Shown here piece by piece: positions 43,940 through 52,910 of a stretch of DNA of 64,000 nucleotides. Every line of letters begins with the position of its first letter. The stretch's first letter is position 1. The translations under genes and the position numbers were made by a program. The notes below the pieces were generated by a model. The model saw only the letters and a program-made list of their open reading frames with translations. It was not told the origin of the DNA and ran no database searches. This DNA comes from Paraburkholderia sacchari (GTDB taxonomy: Bacteria > Pseudomonadota > Gammaproteobacteria > Burkholderiales > Burkholderiaceae). The stretch lies in assembly GCF_000785435.2 (NCBI RefSeq), contig NZ_JTDB02000006.1:248001-312000 (forward strand), in the 5' to 3' direction.

Positions 43940-44677
43940 TCAAACCTGATGACGCGTGGCGCCCGGCTTGAAACGCGAGCCGAGCCGGTAACGGTTGCCC
44001 GGATGCACGAAGCGCGCGAACGTCACCGGCAGCCCGTTCGTCCAAGTACGGCGCGTAAGCGTCAGGCACGGCTCGTTGGCACGCATGTCGAGCAAGCGCG
44101 CCTCGTCTTCAGTGGGCATGGCCGCATCGACGATATGCTCGATCTCGAGTTCGTAATGCGACACGTTGTTGTACAGATACTCGGATGGCGGTTCCACCTG
44201 GAAGTCCTGATCGATGAAACCGGGCGCCGCGACCGGGTTCACATACCGTTCCTCCAGTTGGATCGGCCGGCCGTTCTCCTCGTGCACGCAAATCACATGA
44301 AATACGGGAGCATCGACCGGCAAGCCGAACGCCGCCGCGATTTCGGGCGTCGCGTGCCCGCGCGTCTGGCTGATGACGTGACAGCGATATTGATGCCCGC
44401 GCGCGTGAATCTCGTCACGCACGTGCGCAATCATCAACAGATTCGATTGCGGCTTTTCCTCGGCTACGAATGTCCCCACGCCCAGGATGCGCTGCAATGT
44501 CCCTTCGTCGGTCAATTCGCGCAGCGCCCGGTTCACGGTCATTCGCGCGACGCCGAGTTCCGCGGCGAGATCGAGTTCGGAGGGGATCCGCTCCCCGATC
44601 TTCCAGTCGCCGGCATGAATACGCTTGCGAACGAGTGCCTTGATCTGCTGGAAAGGCGCGTCGACCTTTTTGATCAT
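43940..44677 (-). CDS. GntR/HutC-family transcriptional repressor
   Basis: A 245-residue regulator with an N-terminal GntR winged HTH (IHAGDWKIGERIPSELDLAA, ELGVARMTVNRALRELTDEG) and a C-terminal UTRA ligand-binding domain (LQRILGVGTFVAEEKPQS, EERYVNPVAAPGF, ARFVHPGNRYRL). It is strikingly like the histidine-utilisation repressor HutC, though no hut genes are in the window. It converges on the binding-protein/PhyH pair. It may regulate them or a distant operon. The start is the ATG at 44677. Confidence 0.88.
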   Translation of the reverse strand: MIKKVDAPFQQIKALVRKRIHAGDWKIGERIPSELDLAAELGVARMTVNRALRELTDEGTLQRILGVGTFVAEEKPQSNLLMIAHVRDEIHARGHQYRCHVISQTRGHATPEIAAAFGLPVDAPVFHVICVHEENGRPIQLEERYVNPVAAPGFIDQDFQVEPPSEYLYNNVSHYELEIEHIVDAAMPTEDEARLLDMRANEPCLTLTRRTWTNGLPVTFARFVHPGNRYRLGSRFKPGATRHQV

Positions 44678-44801
44678 CGAGGGTCCTGATAGGCGGGCGG
44701 CGAAACTGCAGATTTTATAACGGCCAGGCGACGCTTTGGGGTAGGTAACGGTTTCTCGGCGAGTGAGGAATACCCCGCCCCTTCAAAACGGCATCGGCAC
44801 A

Positions 44802-45269
44802 CTAACCCGGGGCCGCGAACCCATCGAGCAAGGACTGCAGCCGACGCTCCTGAGCATGCATGATCCCCGGCGTGCAACGGAGTTCGAGCACGCGTCCTTG
44901 CCAATAGTCCGAACCGAAAATCGCCATCGATTTGTCCGCGTTTATCGCGATTTCGAGGTGAGCGATGGCGCTATCCAGATTGTGGACTGTGTAGGGGCTG
45001 AGGGGTCGCCGCCCAATCTCTTCTGGTGTTTCGGTTTCTGTTTCTGCTTCTATTTCTGTTGCTGCCCCGTTCCTTGTTTTTGCCCTCGCCCGGTTGGTCC
45101 CCTCGTGCTCTGCCTGCTTGCCCCCGGCCAGGCTCGCCCGAATGGTCTCCTCGTGTGTTGCTCGCTGGCCCGCCGCCAGATTCGGCTGGATGGTCTCCTC
45201 ACGCTCTGCCCGCTTTTGCCCCGCCAGGCTTGCGTGCTTGCTGCATTCAGATTCGGGGATCGAGCTCAT
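44802..45269 (-). CDS. Hypothetical protein with three 16-residue tandem repeats
   Basis: A protein of about 155 residues I do not recognise. Three 16-residue units (48 bp each, 45087-45230) follow the N-terminus, with consensus SLAGxxxAExEETIxx. Then comes a Glu/Thr-rich stretch (EIEAETETETPEE). A conventional C-terminal segment follows, LDSAIAHLEIAINADKSMA through VLELRCTPG, which looks like a folded domain. I start at the ATG at 45269 (MSSIPESE). An ATG at 45341 with a GGAAG site would add 24 residues. The repeats can expand or contract, so length may vary between strains. Confidence 0.6.
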   Translation of the reverse strand: MSSIPESECSKHASLAGQKRAEREETIQPNLAAGQRATHEETIRASLAGGKQAEHEGTNRARAKTRNGAATEIEAETETETPEEIGRRPLSPYTVHNLDSAIAHLEIAINADKSMAIFGSDYWQGRVLELRCTPGIMHAQERRLQSLLDGFAAPG

Positions 45270-45417
45270 GGCGCAAGGCGATCGAAAGATGGGACGTGCG
45301 CATGGTGGTGATCCCCCTCGTCTGATTTGCAACGACTCCATCGTGCGCTTCCCGGGGCTCGCACAATACCGGGCATGCGGAGGGAAAAGCGCCTCCGGAA
45401 GGCGGCCCCATAAGAGT

Positions 45418-45433
45418 CCCCCGCTTTGGGGGG
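45418..45433. repeat. C5-GCTTT-G6 hairpin element
   Basis: CCCCC (45418-45422), GCTTT, GGGGGG (45428-45433). Similar CCCCC/GGGGGG elements occur at 61459-61475, and GCTTTGGGGGG recurs inside the patatin gene near 60839. It lies about 80 bases upstream of the response-regulator gene. Confidence 0.5.
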
Positions 45434-45512
45434 ATAGCACCCCTTGCGATTGCGGGTACTATGGTTAAGGGCCTGTTCACATCAATAACGGGCTTGTGCT
45501 GGAGAGGCGCCG

Positions 45513-46208
45513 ATGGACAACCTGTATTTCCGTCACGTACTGCTCGTCGAAGACGAAGGCCTGACGCGCATCGCGATGAAGAGTCTGATCCTCACGTCGG
45601 AGCCCACGCTCGACATCGACGAGGCCGGCTCGTACGCCGCCGCCGTCGAGCGGCTGCAAAACAAGGCATACGACCTCGTTTTTCTCGACTATCAAATCGG
45701 GGGCAATCACACCGGACTGGACCTGCTGCACTGGCTGCAGGAAAACGAGTGTGCGGCGCACGTGGTGATGCTGTCCGCGCAGGACGACCGCGAGACGGTG
45801 CTGGACTGCATCAAGAATGGCGCCGGCGGCTTCATTTCGAAGGCCAGCGAAGAAGGGGGCGCGGTGTTCCGCGAAGCGCTTCAAACGATCCTGAACGGGC
45901 GCGTCTACCTGCCCAACAGCGTGCTGGGCAAGGGCGGCCACACCCCGCAGCCGCCGGGCCCGAACAAGGGCATTCCAATCGATTCGCTAAACCTGCCGCC
46001 GCGCCTTGCGCAAACCTTGAGTTTTCTTTTGCAGGGCATGTCGAACAAGGCCATCGCGCGAAAAATGAATATCACGGAGAACACCGCGAAGGAGTACATC
46101 AGCGATCTGCTGAGCCGCTTCAACGTTTCGCGGCGCACTTTCCTGATTGTCGAAATGGCGCGCCGGGGCATCGAGATCCCTACCGTTGCGCGCGCTTCCA
46201 CGTCCTGA
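45513..46208 (+). CDS. NarL/FixJ-type response regulator
   Basis: A 231-residue two-component response regulator. An N-terminal receiver has phospho-acceptor Asp59 (LVFLDYQIGG) and switch/lysine marks (VVMLSAQDD, GFISKASEE). A C-terminal LuxR-type HTH follows near residues 150-215 (LQGMSNKAIARKMNITENTA, KEYISDLLSRFNVS). It converges on a hybrid histidine kinase 22 bases away, so the two probably form a pair. Target genes are unknown. Confidence 0.9.
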   Translation: MDNLYFRHVLLVEDEGLTRIAMKSLILTSEPTLDIDEAGSYAAAVERLQNKAYDLVFLDYQIGGNHTGLDLLHWLQENECAAHVVMLSAQDDRETVLDCIKNGAGGFISKASEEGGAVFREALQTILNGRVYLPNSVLGKGGHTPQPPGPNKGIPIDSLNLPPRLAQTLSFLLQGMSNKAIARKMNITENTAKEYISDLLSRFNVSRRTFLIVEMARRGIEIPTVARASTS

Positions 46209-46229
46209 ACTACGTCTGAGCACTACGCC

Positions 46230-48272
46230 CTAAACGCGGGCCGACGCCTCGGTCAATTCGAGCATGCGCGCAATCAGCACGTCCGTGGAGAGCGGCTTGC
46301 TGAGCACGCAGCGCTCCGGCAACACGCCCTGCGTGCTGGCTCCGGCTTCCCCCGTCACCACGAGGCACGGCACAGGCCGCGAAAAGTGCTCGCCGAGCAG
46401 ACGGATCACATCGTGCGCGGAGGACATCTCCGGCAACCGATAGTCGCTGATGACGAGGTCCGGCACGCGCTCGATCTCCTGCAAGAGTGCTTCGAACTCG
46501 GCCACCGAGCGGGCCGAATCGAACAGCACGCCCCATAGCGCAAACAGCGCCTCCATCGACGCACGCACGAGGCTGTCGTCCTCGACCAGCAACACATAGA
46601 GCCCCCGTAGCGACGACGGAGAAGGCGCCGGCGACAATGCCGGATCTGCGGGCGATATCTCCACATCATGGAGCGCAAAGGGTTCGGCTACCGGCATGCG
46701 GACCGAGAAGCGCGAGCCTAGCCCTTCGATCGATTTCAGTTCGAGACGGTGGCCTTCGAGCAACGACACCACCGCATTCACAATCGACAAACCGAGGCCA
46801 AGCCCTTTCTCGCGGTCGCGCTCCGGATTGCCGATCTGCACGAACGGCTGGAAGATCGAATCCCAATGCTCGGGTGCAATGCCTATGCCGTTGTCGATCA
46901 CGTCGACCCGAACATAATTCGGCATGCGAACCAAACCGACGATCACCGCTGCGCCGCCAACCTTCGAAGGATCCGCATATTTGATTCCGTTCGCGATGAG
47001 GTTGCTCAGCACGCGCGGCATCCAGTCGGCGTCGGTGCGTACCCATGCGGGTTTTTGCTGCGTATTCGGCGTATTCGGCGTATTCCGCGTTTTCCCGTAC
47101 CGCAGCGCAACGCCGCGACTCTGCGCGAAAGCCGCGAGTTGCTCGATGGTCTCTTCGATCACGCGGTTCAGGTCGACACTCGTATAAGTCGGGTCGACGT
47201 GCCCCGATTCGAGCTTCGACAGATCGAGCACCGCATTGAAGAGCCGCGCCGTTAGCACCGATGCCTTGCGCGCCTCGCCAATCAGTTTGCCGGACGCTTC
47301 GACATCGCGCGCTTCCAGCGCTTCGTCGGCCGCCGCCAGAAAGAGGTTCAATGCGTGCATGGGCTGCCGCAGATCATGCGCTGCCGCCGCCAGAAAGCGC
47401 GATTTCGCGCGGCTCGCCTGCTCGGCGGCTTCGCGCTGCTGCTCGCGCAAGGCAATCAGCGCTGCCGATTTGGTTTCCTGATCGCGCCGTGCGCGCTCGA
47501 GGTCGCGATGCTTTTGTGCGAGTTCCGCGTTGGCGCGTTGCAATGCTTCGTTGCCCTGGGCCAGCGCCTGGACGGCCACGTACCGGTCGCGCACATGCCG
47601 CTCGGCATTCACGTTGACGCTATGGCCCAGGACCGCGACGTTCAGCAAATAGAACATGCCCGCCGCGAAGTTGTCCGATTCGATTGCGTGCGTAAGCAAT
47701 TGCGCCATCACAATCACGGCGATCACGCACACGGTCAGCATCAGCGTCGCCTTTGCCCGCAGGCGAAGAAAACCAAACTGGTAAAAAAGAATTAAATAAA
47801 AGCCGACAAAAAAATGCGTGAAATTGAACGGGCGCGGCGCGAGAAGCGTTTGAACCAACAGGCATAGACACATGCCCGCCAGGCCGCCCAGCAAGATCCA
47901 GTGCGCGAGCGTGTCCCGCTGAAAGTCGAGCCGGAAGGCCAGCACGATGCCGATGCCTGCAACCAGTGCACCGGCGCAGCGGAACGTGAAGATCTCCGAA
48001 AAGTACGGCTGAAACACGGGACTGGTCCGCGCCAGACTGATTTCCCAATAGCCGAAACATACCCAGATCAAGGTGCCGAGCACCAGCGCCGCGCGACGGA
48101 AATCGGCGAAACGCCGGCCATAGTCCTCCGTGAACTCCTGTTCGACCCGCGGGTCGTCGAACCGGGCTGGCCAGCACAGCATGTCGACCAGCCATGCACG
48201 AATCGCGCCTGGCGCCGACGAGCGTTTAAGGAAATTCGACTCCGCCGACGCCTGAAACCTGAATATGTTCAT
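46230..48272 (-). CDS. Hybrid sensor histidine kinase with C-terminal receiver
   Basis: A 680-residue kinase. The N-terminal 240 residues carry about six hydrophobic segments with no named sensor domain. A coiled-coil region precedes the kinase core with phospho-His299 (AAAHDLRQPMHAL). The ATPase domain has NLIANGIKYADP, DNGIGIAPEHW and EKGLGLGLSIVNAV. A receiver ends the protein with phospho-Asp610 (VISDYRLPEM). The AHDLRQPMH box is typical of hybrid kinases of the NahK/ErcS type. A 9-bp repeat encodes NTPNTPNT at about residue 415. I start at 48272. Cognate to the response regulator by position; may govern the redox cluster, which starts 126 bases upstream on the other strand. Confidence 0.9.
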   Translation of the reverse strand: MNIFRFQASAESNFLKRSSAPGAIRAWLVDMLCWPARFDDPRVEQEFTEDYGRRFADFRRAALVLGTLIWVCFGYWEISLARTSPVFQPYFSEIFTFRCAGALVAGIGIVLAFRLDFQRDTLAHWILLGGLAGMCLCLLVQTLLAPRPFNFTHFFVGFYLILFYQFGFLRLRAKATLMLTVCVIAVIVMAQLLTHAIESDNFAAGMFYLLNVAVLGHSVNVNAERHVRDRYVAVQALAQGNEALQRANAELAQKHRDLERARRDQETKSAALIALREQQREAAEQASRAKSRFLAAAAHDLRQPMHALNLFLAAADEALEARDVEASGKLIGEARKASVLTARLFNAVLDLSKLESGHVDPTYTSVDLNRVIEETIEQLAAFAQSRGVALRYGKTRNTPNTPNTQQKPAWVRTDADWMPRVLSNLIANGIKYADPSKVGGAAVIVGLVRMPNYVRVDVIDNGIGIAPEHWDSIFQPFVQIGNPERDREKGLGLGLSIVNAVVSLLEGHRLELKSIEGLGSRFSVRMPVAEPFALHDVEISPADPALSPAPSPSSLRGLYVLLVEDDSLVRASMEALFALWGVLFDSARSVAEFEALLQEIERVPDLVISDYRLPEMSSAHDVIRLLGEHFSRPVPCLVVTGEAGASTQGVLPERCVLSKPLSTDVLIARMLELTEASARV

Positions 48273-48398
48273 CGCATCTCGCCGGTATGCTCGATGGTCT
48301 CGCGAAGCAAGACAGGATAAGTCTATTTTATGAAAAATCGATGCGCTTCGGCACAGGATTGGCATTTGCGATACTTTCTGCCTAAGCTATTTTGACCG

Positions 48399-49613
48399 AT
48401 GGCCACGAGCGTCGAGTCCCCAGGGAGACCTCCATTGCCAGCCAATGCCCTGCATCGTTCGCTAATCTCGCTACTCCACGTCGAGCGACGATTCGATCCG
48501 TTTTTTCGGCCATTTCTCGACGCATTGGCCCAGGAGCCCATTGCCGGCCTGGTGCAGGCTGCAATCAATGCGCAAAGACCCAACGACAATCTCGCGCTGG
48601 CGCAGGAACTCGCGCTGCCGGACGAGAATGCGATCGTCCAGCAGATCATCGAACGCATGAGCGCGTATATGCGCGAGCAATACCAGCCCGGAACGTTCCA
48701 GCGAGCGGGCAACACGAAAACACACGGCGTGCTGCGCGCCGAATTCCAGGTGCATGGCGATATTCCGCCCAACCTGCGTCATGGCATTTTCAGCGCGCCG
48801 CGCAGTTATCCGGCCTGGGTCCGGCTAGCCGGGCCGGGCCCCGACAGCCCACCCGATATCGAGGACGTGGGTGTCCTGAGCATCGGCATCAAGGTGATGC
48901 AGGTTCCCGGCCCGAAGCTCCTTGACGACGAGCGCTTCACTCAGGATTTCACCGGCATCAGCACCCCCACGTTCACCACGCCAAACATCATCGAGAATGC
49001 CAAGCTTCAGGCGGCCGTCCTGCGCCGCACGCCGCTCTTTTACTTCATCAACCCGTTCGATTCCCACCTGCTGGACGGCATCATGCAGGGCCTGTGGGCG
49101 CGCACGCAATCGAGTCCGCTACAAACCGGCTATTGGAGTTGCGTGCCGTACCTGCTGGGCGAAGGCCAGGCAGTTCAATACGCGTTCAAACCCAGGTCCC
49201 GGGAAATCAGCGCCATTCCAGGCCTACCGGGGCGCCCCAACGATAACTATCTCCGTGAGGCGATGATCCAGACGCTCGCCGAGCGCGCCGTCGATTTCGA
49301 CGTCTTCGTGCAGGTGCAAACCGATCCCCACCGCATGCCGATTGAAAACGCGTCGGTGCGCTGGCCCGAGCACCTTTCAACGCCCATACGCATCGCGACA
49401 GTGCATTTTCCGGCGCAGCAGTTTGCATCGCCAGCCCAACTCGCGTTCGCCGGCCAGTTGTCCATCAACCCGTGGCATAGCCTTGCCGAACATCGGCCAC
49501 TAGGCAATCAGAATCGCGCGCGCCTTGCGATATACAAAACACTCTCGGCTTTGCGTCAATCGATGAACGGCACGCCTCACGTCGAACCGACCGGCGACGA
49601 AGTGTTCGAGTGA
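48399..49613 (+). CDS. Catalase-related heme protein (y4iL-like)
   Basis: A 404-residue protein of the small, divergent catalase-related group rather than a canonical catalase. A likely distal His109 lies in NTKTHGVLRAEF, and a likely proximal heme ligand Tyr379 in ARLAIYKTLSALR. Relatives include hydroperoxide-converting heme enzymes of the catalase-related allene oxide synthase or hydroperoxide lyase type, besides unknowns. It is divergent from the kinase gene and converges on the DyP peroxidase gene, overlapping its 3' end by 37 bases. Given its neighbours, action on a lipid or organic hydroperoxide is plausible; classical catalase activity is not assured. Confidence 0.88.
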   Translation: MATSVESPGRPPLPANALHRSLISLLHVERRFDPFFRPFLDALAQEPIAGLVQAAINAQRPNDNLALAQELALPDENAIVQQIIERMSAYMREQYQPGTFQRAGNTKTHGVLRAEFQVHGDIPPNLRHGIFSAPRSYPAWVRLAGPGPDSPPDIEDVGVLSIGIKVMQVPGPKLLDDERFTQDFTGISTPTFTTPNIIENAKLQAAVLRRTPLFYFINPFDSHLLDGIMQGLWARTQSSPLQTGYWSCVPYLLGEGQAVQYAFKPRSREISAIPGLPGRPNDNYLREAMIQTLAERAVDFDVFVQVQTDPHRMPIENASVRWPEHLSTPIRIATVHFPAQQFASPAQLAFAGQLSINPWHSLAEHRPLGNQNRARLAIYKTLSALRQSMNGTPHVEPTGDEVFE

Positions 49614-51115
49614 TCCAGCGTCGCGAGAAAGCGCAACGCGCGAAGGCTCGGCATGAAGAAATACGCACCGCCCACGACCGAAACGAATTGTGGCAATCCC
49701 GCGATCTGGCACGCCGCGCCCTCGGCTTGGGGGAGGCTGAACCGATCCGTTTCGCTACCGTCACTGAGCGGCTGCCGATCGCCAACCAGCGGATCGCGCT
49801 CTGCCGCGAGACCATTGAATTTAGCGCCAGTAATCCATGCGCCTTGAATAAATTCGAACTGACGCGAGATATTGGCGCCAAGACAAATAAAGTGAAGTCC
49901 GGTTTCGACTGTTTCGCCTTTATCGGCAATCGCCGCTTCGGGTAGCAGGCTCTGACCATATTCTCGACCGCGCCGCAGCATGCGATGAAAGCGGCTCGAT
50001 GCAACCAGATCGCCGCGCAATGCGGCCGCGTCGAAGCCCAGCGTGGTCAGGAGGCGTGAAAGCAGGCCGACTTTGCCACCGTTGCCGCTGGTGTCCGGTA
50101 AATCGCCGTTGCGAGGATTGGCGCGCCGCACGTGAGCGCCGAATGGGCACCGCATCCCCTCTGGGTCCCCCGCATAGGTGAACGCATTGAGTTGCTCGCG
50201 GCCCGCCTTTGTGCCGGGATCGGGCGACGGCGTTGGTGCGCCTTCGACGAGCGATACGCCCGCCATCGTCCGACCGACCATCGCTTCGGCCATCGCCTTG
50301 CGGGCGGCTGGATCTCCGTTCGCGCGGGTGTCGTGAAATCGCCAAAACCCCTGCACATCCTGGCGCAGTTGCCGCAACACCAGGTACGATCCATTGCGCC
50401 CCAGGTCCCGTTTGCCCGGCGCATCCTCAGCCGGTGCGAGCTGGTCGTGAGGATCATCGGCGGGATCAAGCAAAGGACGCTCGGTGAAACGCCCATATTC
50501 GTTTGTGTACCCGAGCAGGAATTCGCCCAGTTCGATGAGATTCGAGTATTCGGGCTGGGTGTGATCGTGCGAGGGCAACGTCAGTTGCCAATCGAGTTCC
50601 GGCTGGCTGATGCCATCGGCAAAACCGAACGGCTCGAGGCCTTTCATGTCCGTCGTCGGTAAAACGGCTTCCACTGAGAACGCGGTGGTCCATTCCGGCC
50701 CGGTCACCGTCTGCGTCCACTCGGTCAGCCGTCCTGGCGCCGCGTACAGCAGCACCACCATATGCGGTGCCGTCGACCCGCCCCACTTCCAGTTCTCAGG
50801 CGCATTCGGACCTACGTCGCCGAGCCTTCTGGAGCGGTTCGCATCCGCACTCATGCCGCCGATGAATTCGGAAGAGAACTCTTCGATCAACGACTGCGGA
50901 ACACCAAGCGCGCGCAGACCGTCGCTTGTCAGCGCGACTTGCAGAACCTCGCGAACCGACTTCGCGGCAAGCGCCGCACTCGTCACCGGCGCGCTCGACA
51001 GCCAGCGTCTGGCGGCCTGTGCATCTGCGATGCGCAGCACGTAAAAGCAGGCTTCGGTCAGGCGCGCATAGGCATGCCGCACGAGGCCTTGAATATCGTC
51101 CAGTTCGACTGCCAC
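49577..51115 (-). CDS. DyP-type heme peroxidase
   Basis: A 512-residue dye-decolourising peroxidase of the long (fungal-like) class. The motif GFADG is at residues 164-168 with catalytic Asp167, and the heme-ligand His is in CPFGAHVRRANPRN. No signal peptide is seen, though such enzymes can be exported or encapsulated. The start is a GTG at 51115 with a GGGAG site. It is the last gene of the minus-strand operon starting at 61299, and its end overlaps the catalase-related gene on the other strand. It oxidises large organic substrates with H2O2. Confidence 0.92.
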   Translation of the reverse strand: MAVELDDIQGLVRHAYARLTEACFYVLRIADAQAARRWLSSAPVTSAALAAKSVREVLQVALTSDGLRALGVPQSLIEEFSSEFIGGMSADANRSRRLGDVGPNAPENWKWGGSTAPHMVVLLYAAPGRLTEWTQTVTGPEWTTAFSVEAVLPTTDMKGLEPFGFADGISQPELDWQLTLPSHDHTQPEYSNLIELGEFLLGYTNEYGRFTERPLLDPADDPHDQLAPAEDAPGKRDLGRNGSYLVLRQLRQDVQGFWRFHDTRANGDPAARKAMAEAMVGRTMAGVSLVEGAPTPSPDPGTKAGREQLNAFTYAGDPEGMRCPFGAHVRRANPRNGDLPDTSGNGGKVGLLSRLLTTLGFDAAALRGDLVASSRFHRMLRRGREYGQSLLPEAAIADKGETVETGLHFICLGANISRQFEFIQGAWITGAKFNGLAAERDPLVGDRQPLSDGSETDRFSLPQAEGAACQIAGLPQFVSVVGGAYFFMPSLRALRFLATLDHSNTSSPVGST

Positions 51116-51146
51116 GGCACGTCTCCCTTATCGACTTTCAGGACTT

Positions 51147-52448
51147 TCAGAGTAGCTTCAGCCATTCCCGCACCTGCTCATCCGTAGCGCTTGACGCTTC
51201 AAGGCCCTCGCGGATGCGCGTGTTGGTGGCGAGATCGAACGCAGTCAGCCCCGGATAGGCCTTGTACCAGACTTCCGTAGGCAATTCGTGCCGCCGCAGA
51301 TAGTTCTTGAAATGCTGCTCGTTGCGCGCGCCCTCGACGACGAGCCAACTCGTGCGCGGATAGCCCACCCCATTGCTGAATACCAGATTCAAGCCCCACG
51401 CCACCTTGTTGATGAAATCGTCCATGTAGCTGTCGAGGCTTCCGTCGTAGTTGCTCGCGAACATCAACCGCTGCTTGTCGTCGAGCAACACCCAGCGCGC
51501 GAAATGTATGGTCTGCACACGGGTTAAATGGCCGCGGTTGTAGATATGGCGGCACGAGTAATCGAGAAGCAACAGCAGGACGATCACCGCATAGCGCCTG
51601 AAACGCCCCGGCTTCACGCTGCCGAGCGCCGTGAATTGATTGGTGACGTCATAGTCTTCCAGCACTCTCAGTTTCGCGAGTTGCGCCTCCGGGGGCCGGT
51701 AAACGACCTCCGGGTCGGTTGTTTCGAGGCGGCGCAGTTTCCACGCGAGAAATGGCAACGCTACGATCATCAGCGGCAGCGCGGCGAGCAGCACCAACGG
51801 CACCCACACGGCGTGAAGCCATTCGCGAACCTGCCAACCCAGCGGTGTCGGTTCGGGGTCAGTCAGGCTGAGGCGCCCGGCGCTTCGTTCCGCTTCGACC
51901 AGGTCGCGCAGATGCTTGCGGATGGACTGCGGATCACCGTTCGCACGTCCGCCGGCACCGCGCGGAACGTTCGCGGACAAAAAATGCCGCAACGCGCGCT
52001 CCTCCACGATCTGCCGGACCGGACGGCCGATCCAGTTGACGTAGGCCGCTGCAGCCGGCTTATCGTGTTCGAGCATCCACGCGGCAAGTTTGCTGCCGGA
52101 ATCAAACCCTTCGCAATGCGAAAAGATCGAGCGCAGCCCCTCGCCGGCCCGGCGCACCAGATCGTCGATGAAAGCCTGCTTCGAACCATCGCAATCCCCA
52201 AGGAACGCCAGATACACTGGAAAATCTGCAGGCTTGACACCGTACAGCGCAATATCGCCGGCCGTCACGTCTTCCAGAATCACGAAGCGCGCGAAATGCA
52301 GACGATCGAATCTCCCGAATGGAACCAGCGCGTTGTCCGGATTGACACTGCCTGGGCAGTGGTTCATTGTCGCGAGAAGCGTTCTCAACGCCGCCACCTT
52401 GCCAGGCAGCAAAGGTGCGACCACCATAAAGCTCGATTGCGGGGTCAC
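51147..52448 (-). CDS. Conserved unknown protein with internal duplication
   Basis: A 433-residue protein of unknown function. Residues about 45-155 and 295-420 are similar: LHFARFVILED pairs with IHFARWVLLDD, FLGDCDGSKQAFIDDLV with ASNYDGSLDSYMDDFIN, and a later HFLSANV with NYLRRHE. Between them is one hydrophobic segment (about 205-235, VWVPLVLLAALPLMIVALPF), so it may be membrane-anchored. The repeated domain is probably a ferredoxin-like alpha-beta fold. The start is a GTG at 52448 with an AAAGGA site. Encoded between a small unknown protein and the DyP peroxidase gene, presumably as a partner. Confidence 0.78.
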   Translation of the reverse strand: MTPQSSFMVVAPLLPGKVAALRTLLATMNHCPGSVNPDNALVPFGRFDRLHFARFVILEDVTAGDIALYGVKPADFPVYLAFLGDCDGSKQAFIDDLVRRAGEGLRSIFSHCEGFDSGSKLAAWMLEHDKPAAAAYVNWIGRPVRQIVEERALRHFLSANVPRGAGGRANGDPQSIRKHLRDLVEAERSAGRLSLTDPEPTPLGWQVREWLHAVWVPLVLLAALPLMIVALPFLAWKLRRLETTDPEVVYRPPEAQLAKLRVLEDYDVTNQFTALGSVKPGRFRRYAVIVLLLLLDYSCRHIYNRGHLTRVQTIHFARWVLLDDKQRLMFASNYDGSLDSYMDDFINKVAWGLNLVFSNGVGYPRTSWLVVEGARNEQHFKNYLRRHELPTEVWYKAYPGLTAFDLATNTRIREGLEASSATDEQVREWLKLL

Positions 52449-52461
52449 GGCGAACCGTCCT

Positions 52462-52893
52462 TTAAAACTCGAGACTAAAGCAGATCAAGCGGCTTTTGTC
52501 CCAGTACACCAACCCAAGGTACACGTTCGGCGCAATCAGGCGAATTTCGTCGCGTATCCAGTGAGCGACGATCGATGTCTTGCTATAGTCCAAAACGATG
52601 CATTCGTTGCCGTCGAACCAGCTTTCGCCCTTATAAACAGTGGCCTGGATGGCATCGATCCCGAATGGGGAGATTTTGTTTTTCAGGACCCCATTCTGCG
52701 AATCAAACACCTTTCCTTGCCACGCGAAAACCTTCACCAGGTTGGCCGCCGCGTCGCTGATCATGGTTCCTGGAGCAACAATCGCCGTTCCTCTGGCTTC
52801 TCCATTGGGAATATCGCCAGCCGGGCTGTTGCGGAACAAATCATCCAGTTCGGCCTGGCTCATGGACAGTAGCTTGCTGGTGTCGTACGCCAT
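52462..52893 (-). CDS. Small conserved protein of redox cluster, unknown
   Basis: A 143-residue soluble protein with no signal peptide. It carries SMSQAELDDLFRNSPAGDIP near the start, then VKVFAWQGKVFD, FDGNECIVLDYSKTS and the late IRDEIRLIAPNVYLGLVYW. It looks like a beta-barrel with a conserved Trp/Asp/Asn pocket, somewhat lipocalin-like, but I cannot name the family. A strong GGAGGTGG ribosome site precedes the ATG at 52893. It lies 17 bases after the GMC gene and 13 before the duplicated-domain gene. Confidence 0.8.
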   Translation of the reverse strand: MAYDTSKLLSMSQAELDDLFRNSPAGDIPNGEARGTAIVAPGTMISDAAANLVKVFAWQGKVFDSQNGVLKNKISPFGIDAIQATVYKGESWFDGNECIVLDYSKTSIVAHWIRDEIRLIAPNVYLGLVYWDKSRLICFSLEF

Positions 52894-52910
52894 CTTCCAC
52901 CTCCGGTAAG

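Noticed and set aside
43940..44677. Naming the repressor hutC with a hut operon
   Set aside because: No hutU, hutH, hutI or hutG gene is nearby; only similarity supports the name.
48399..49613. Annotating the heme protein as a classical catalase (katA/katE)
   Set aside because: It is shorter than typical catalases and the distal-region motifs differ; the catalase-related clade fits better.
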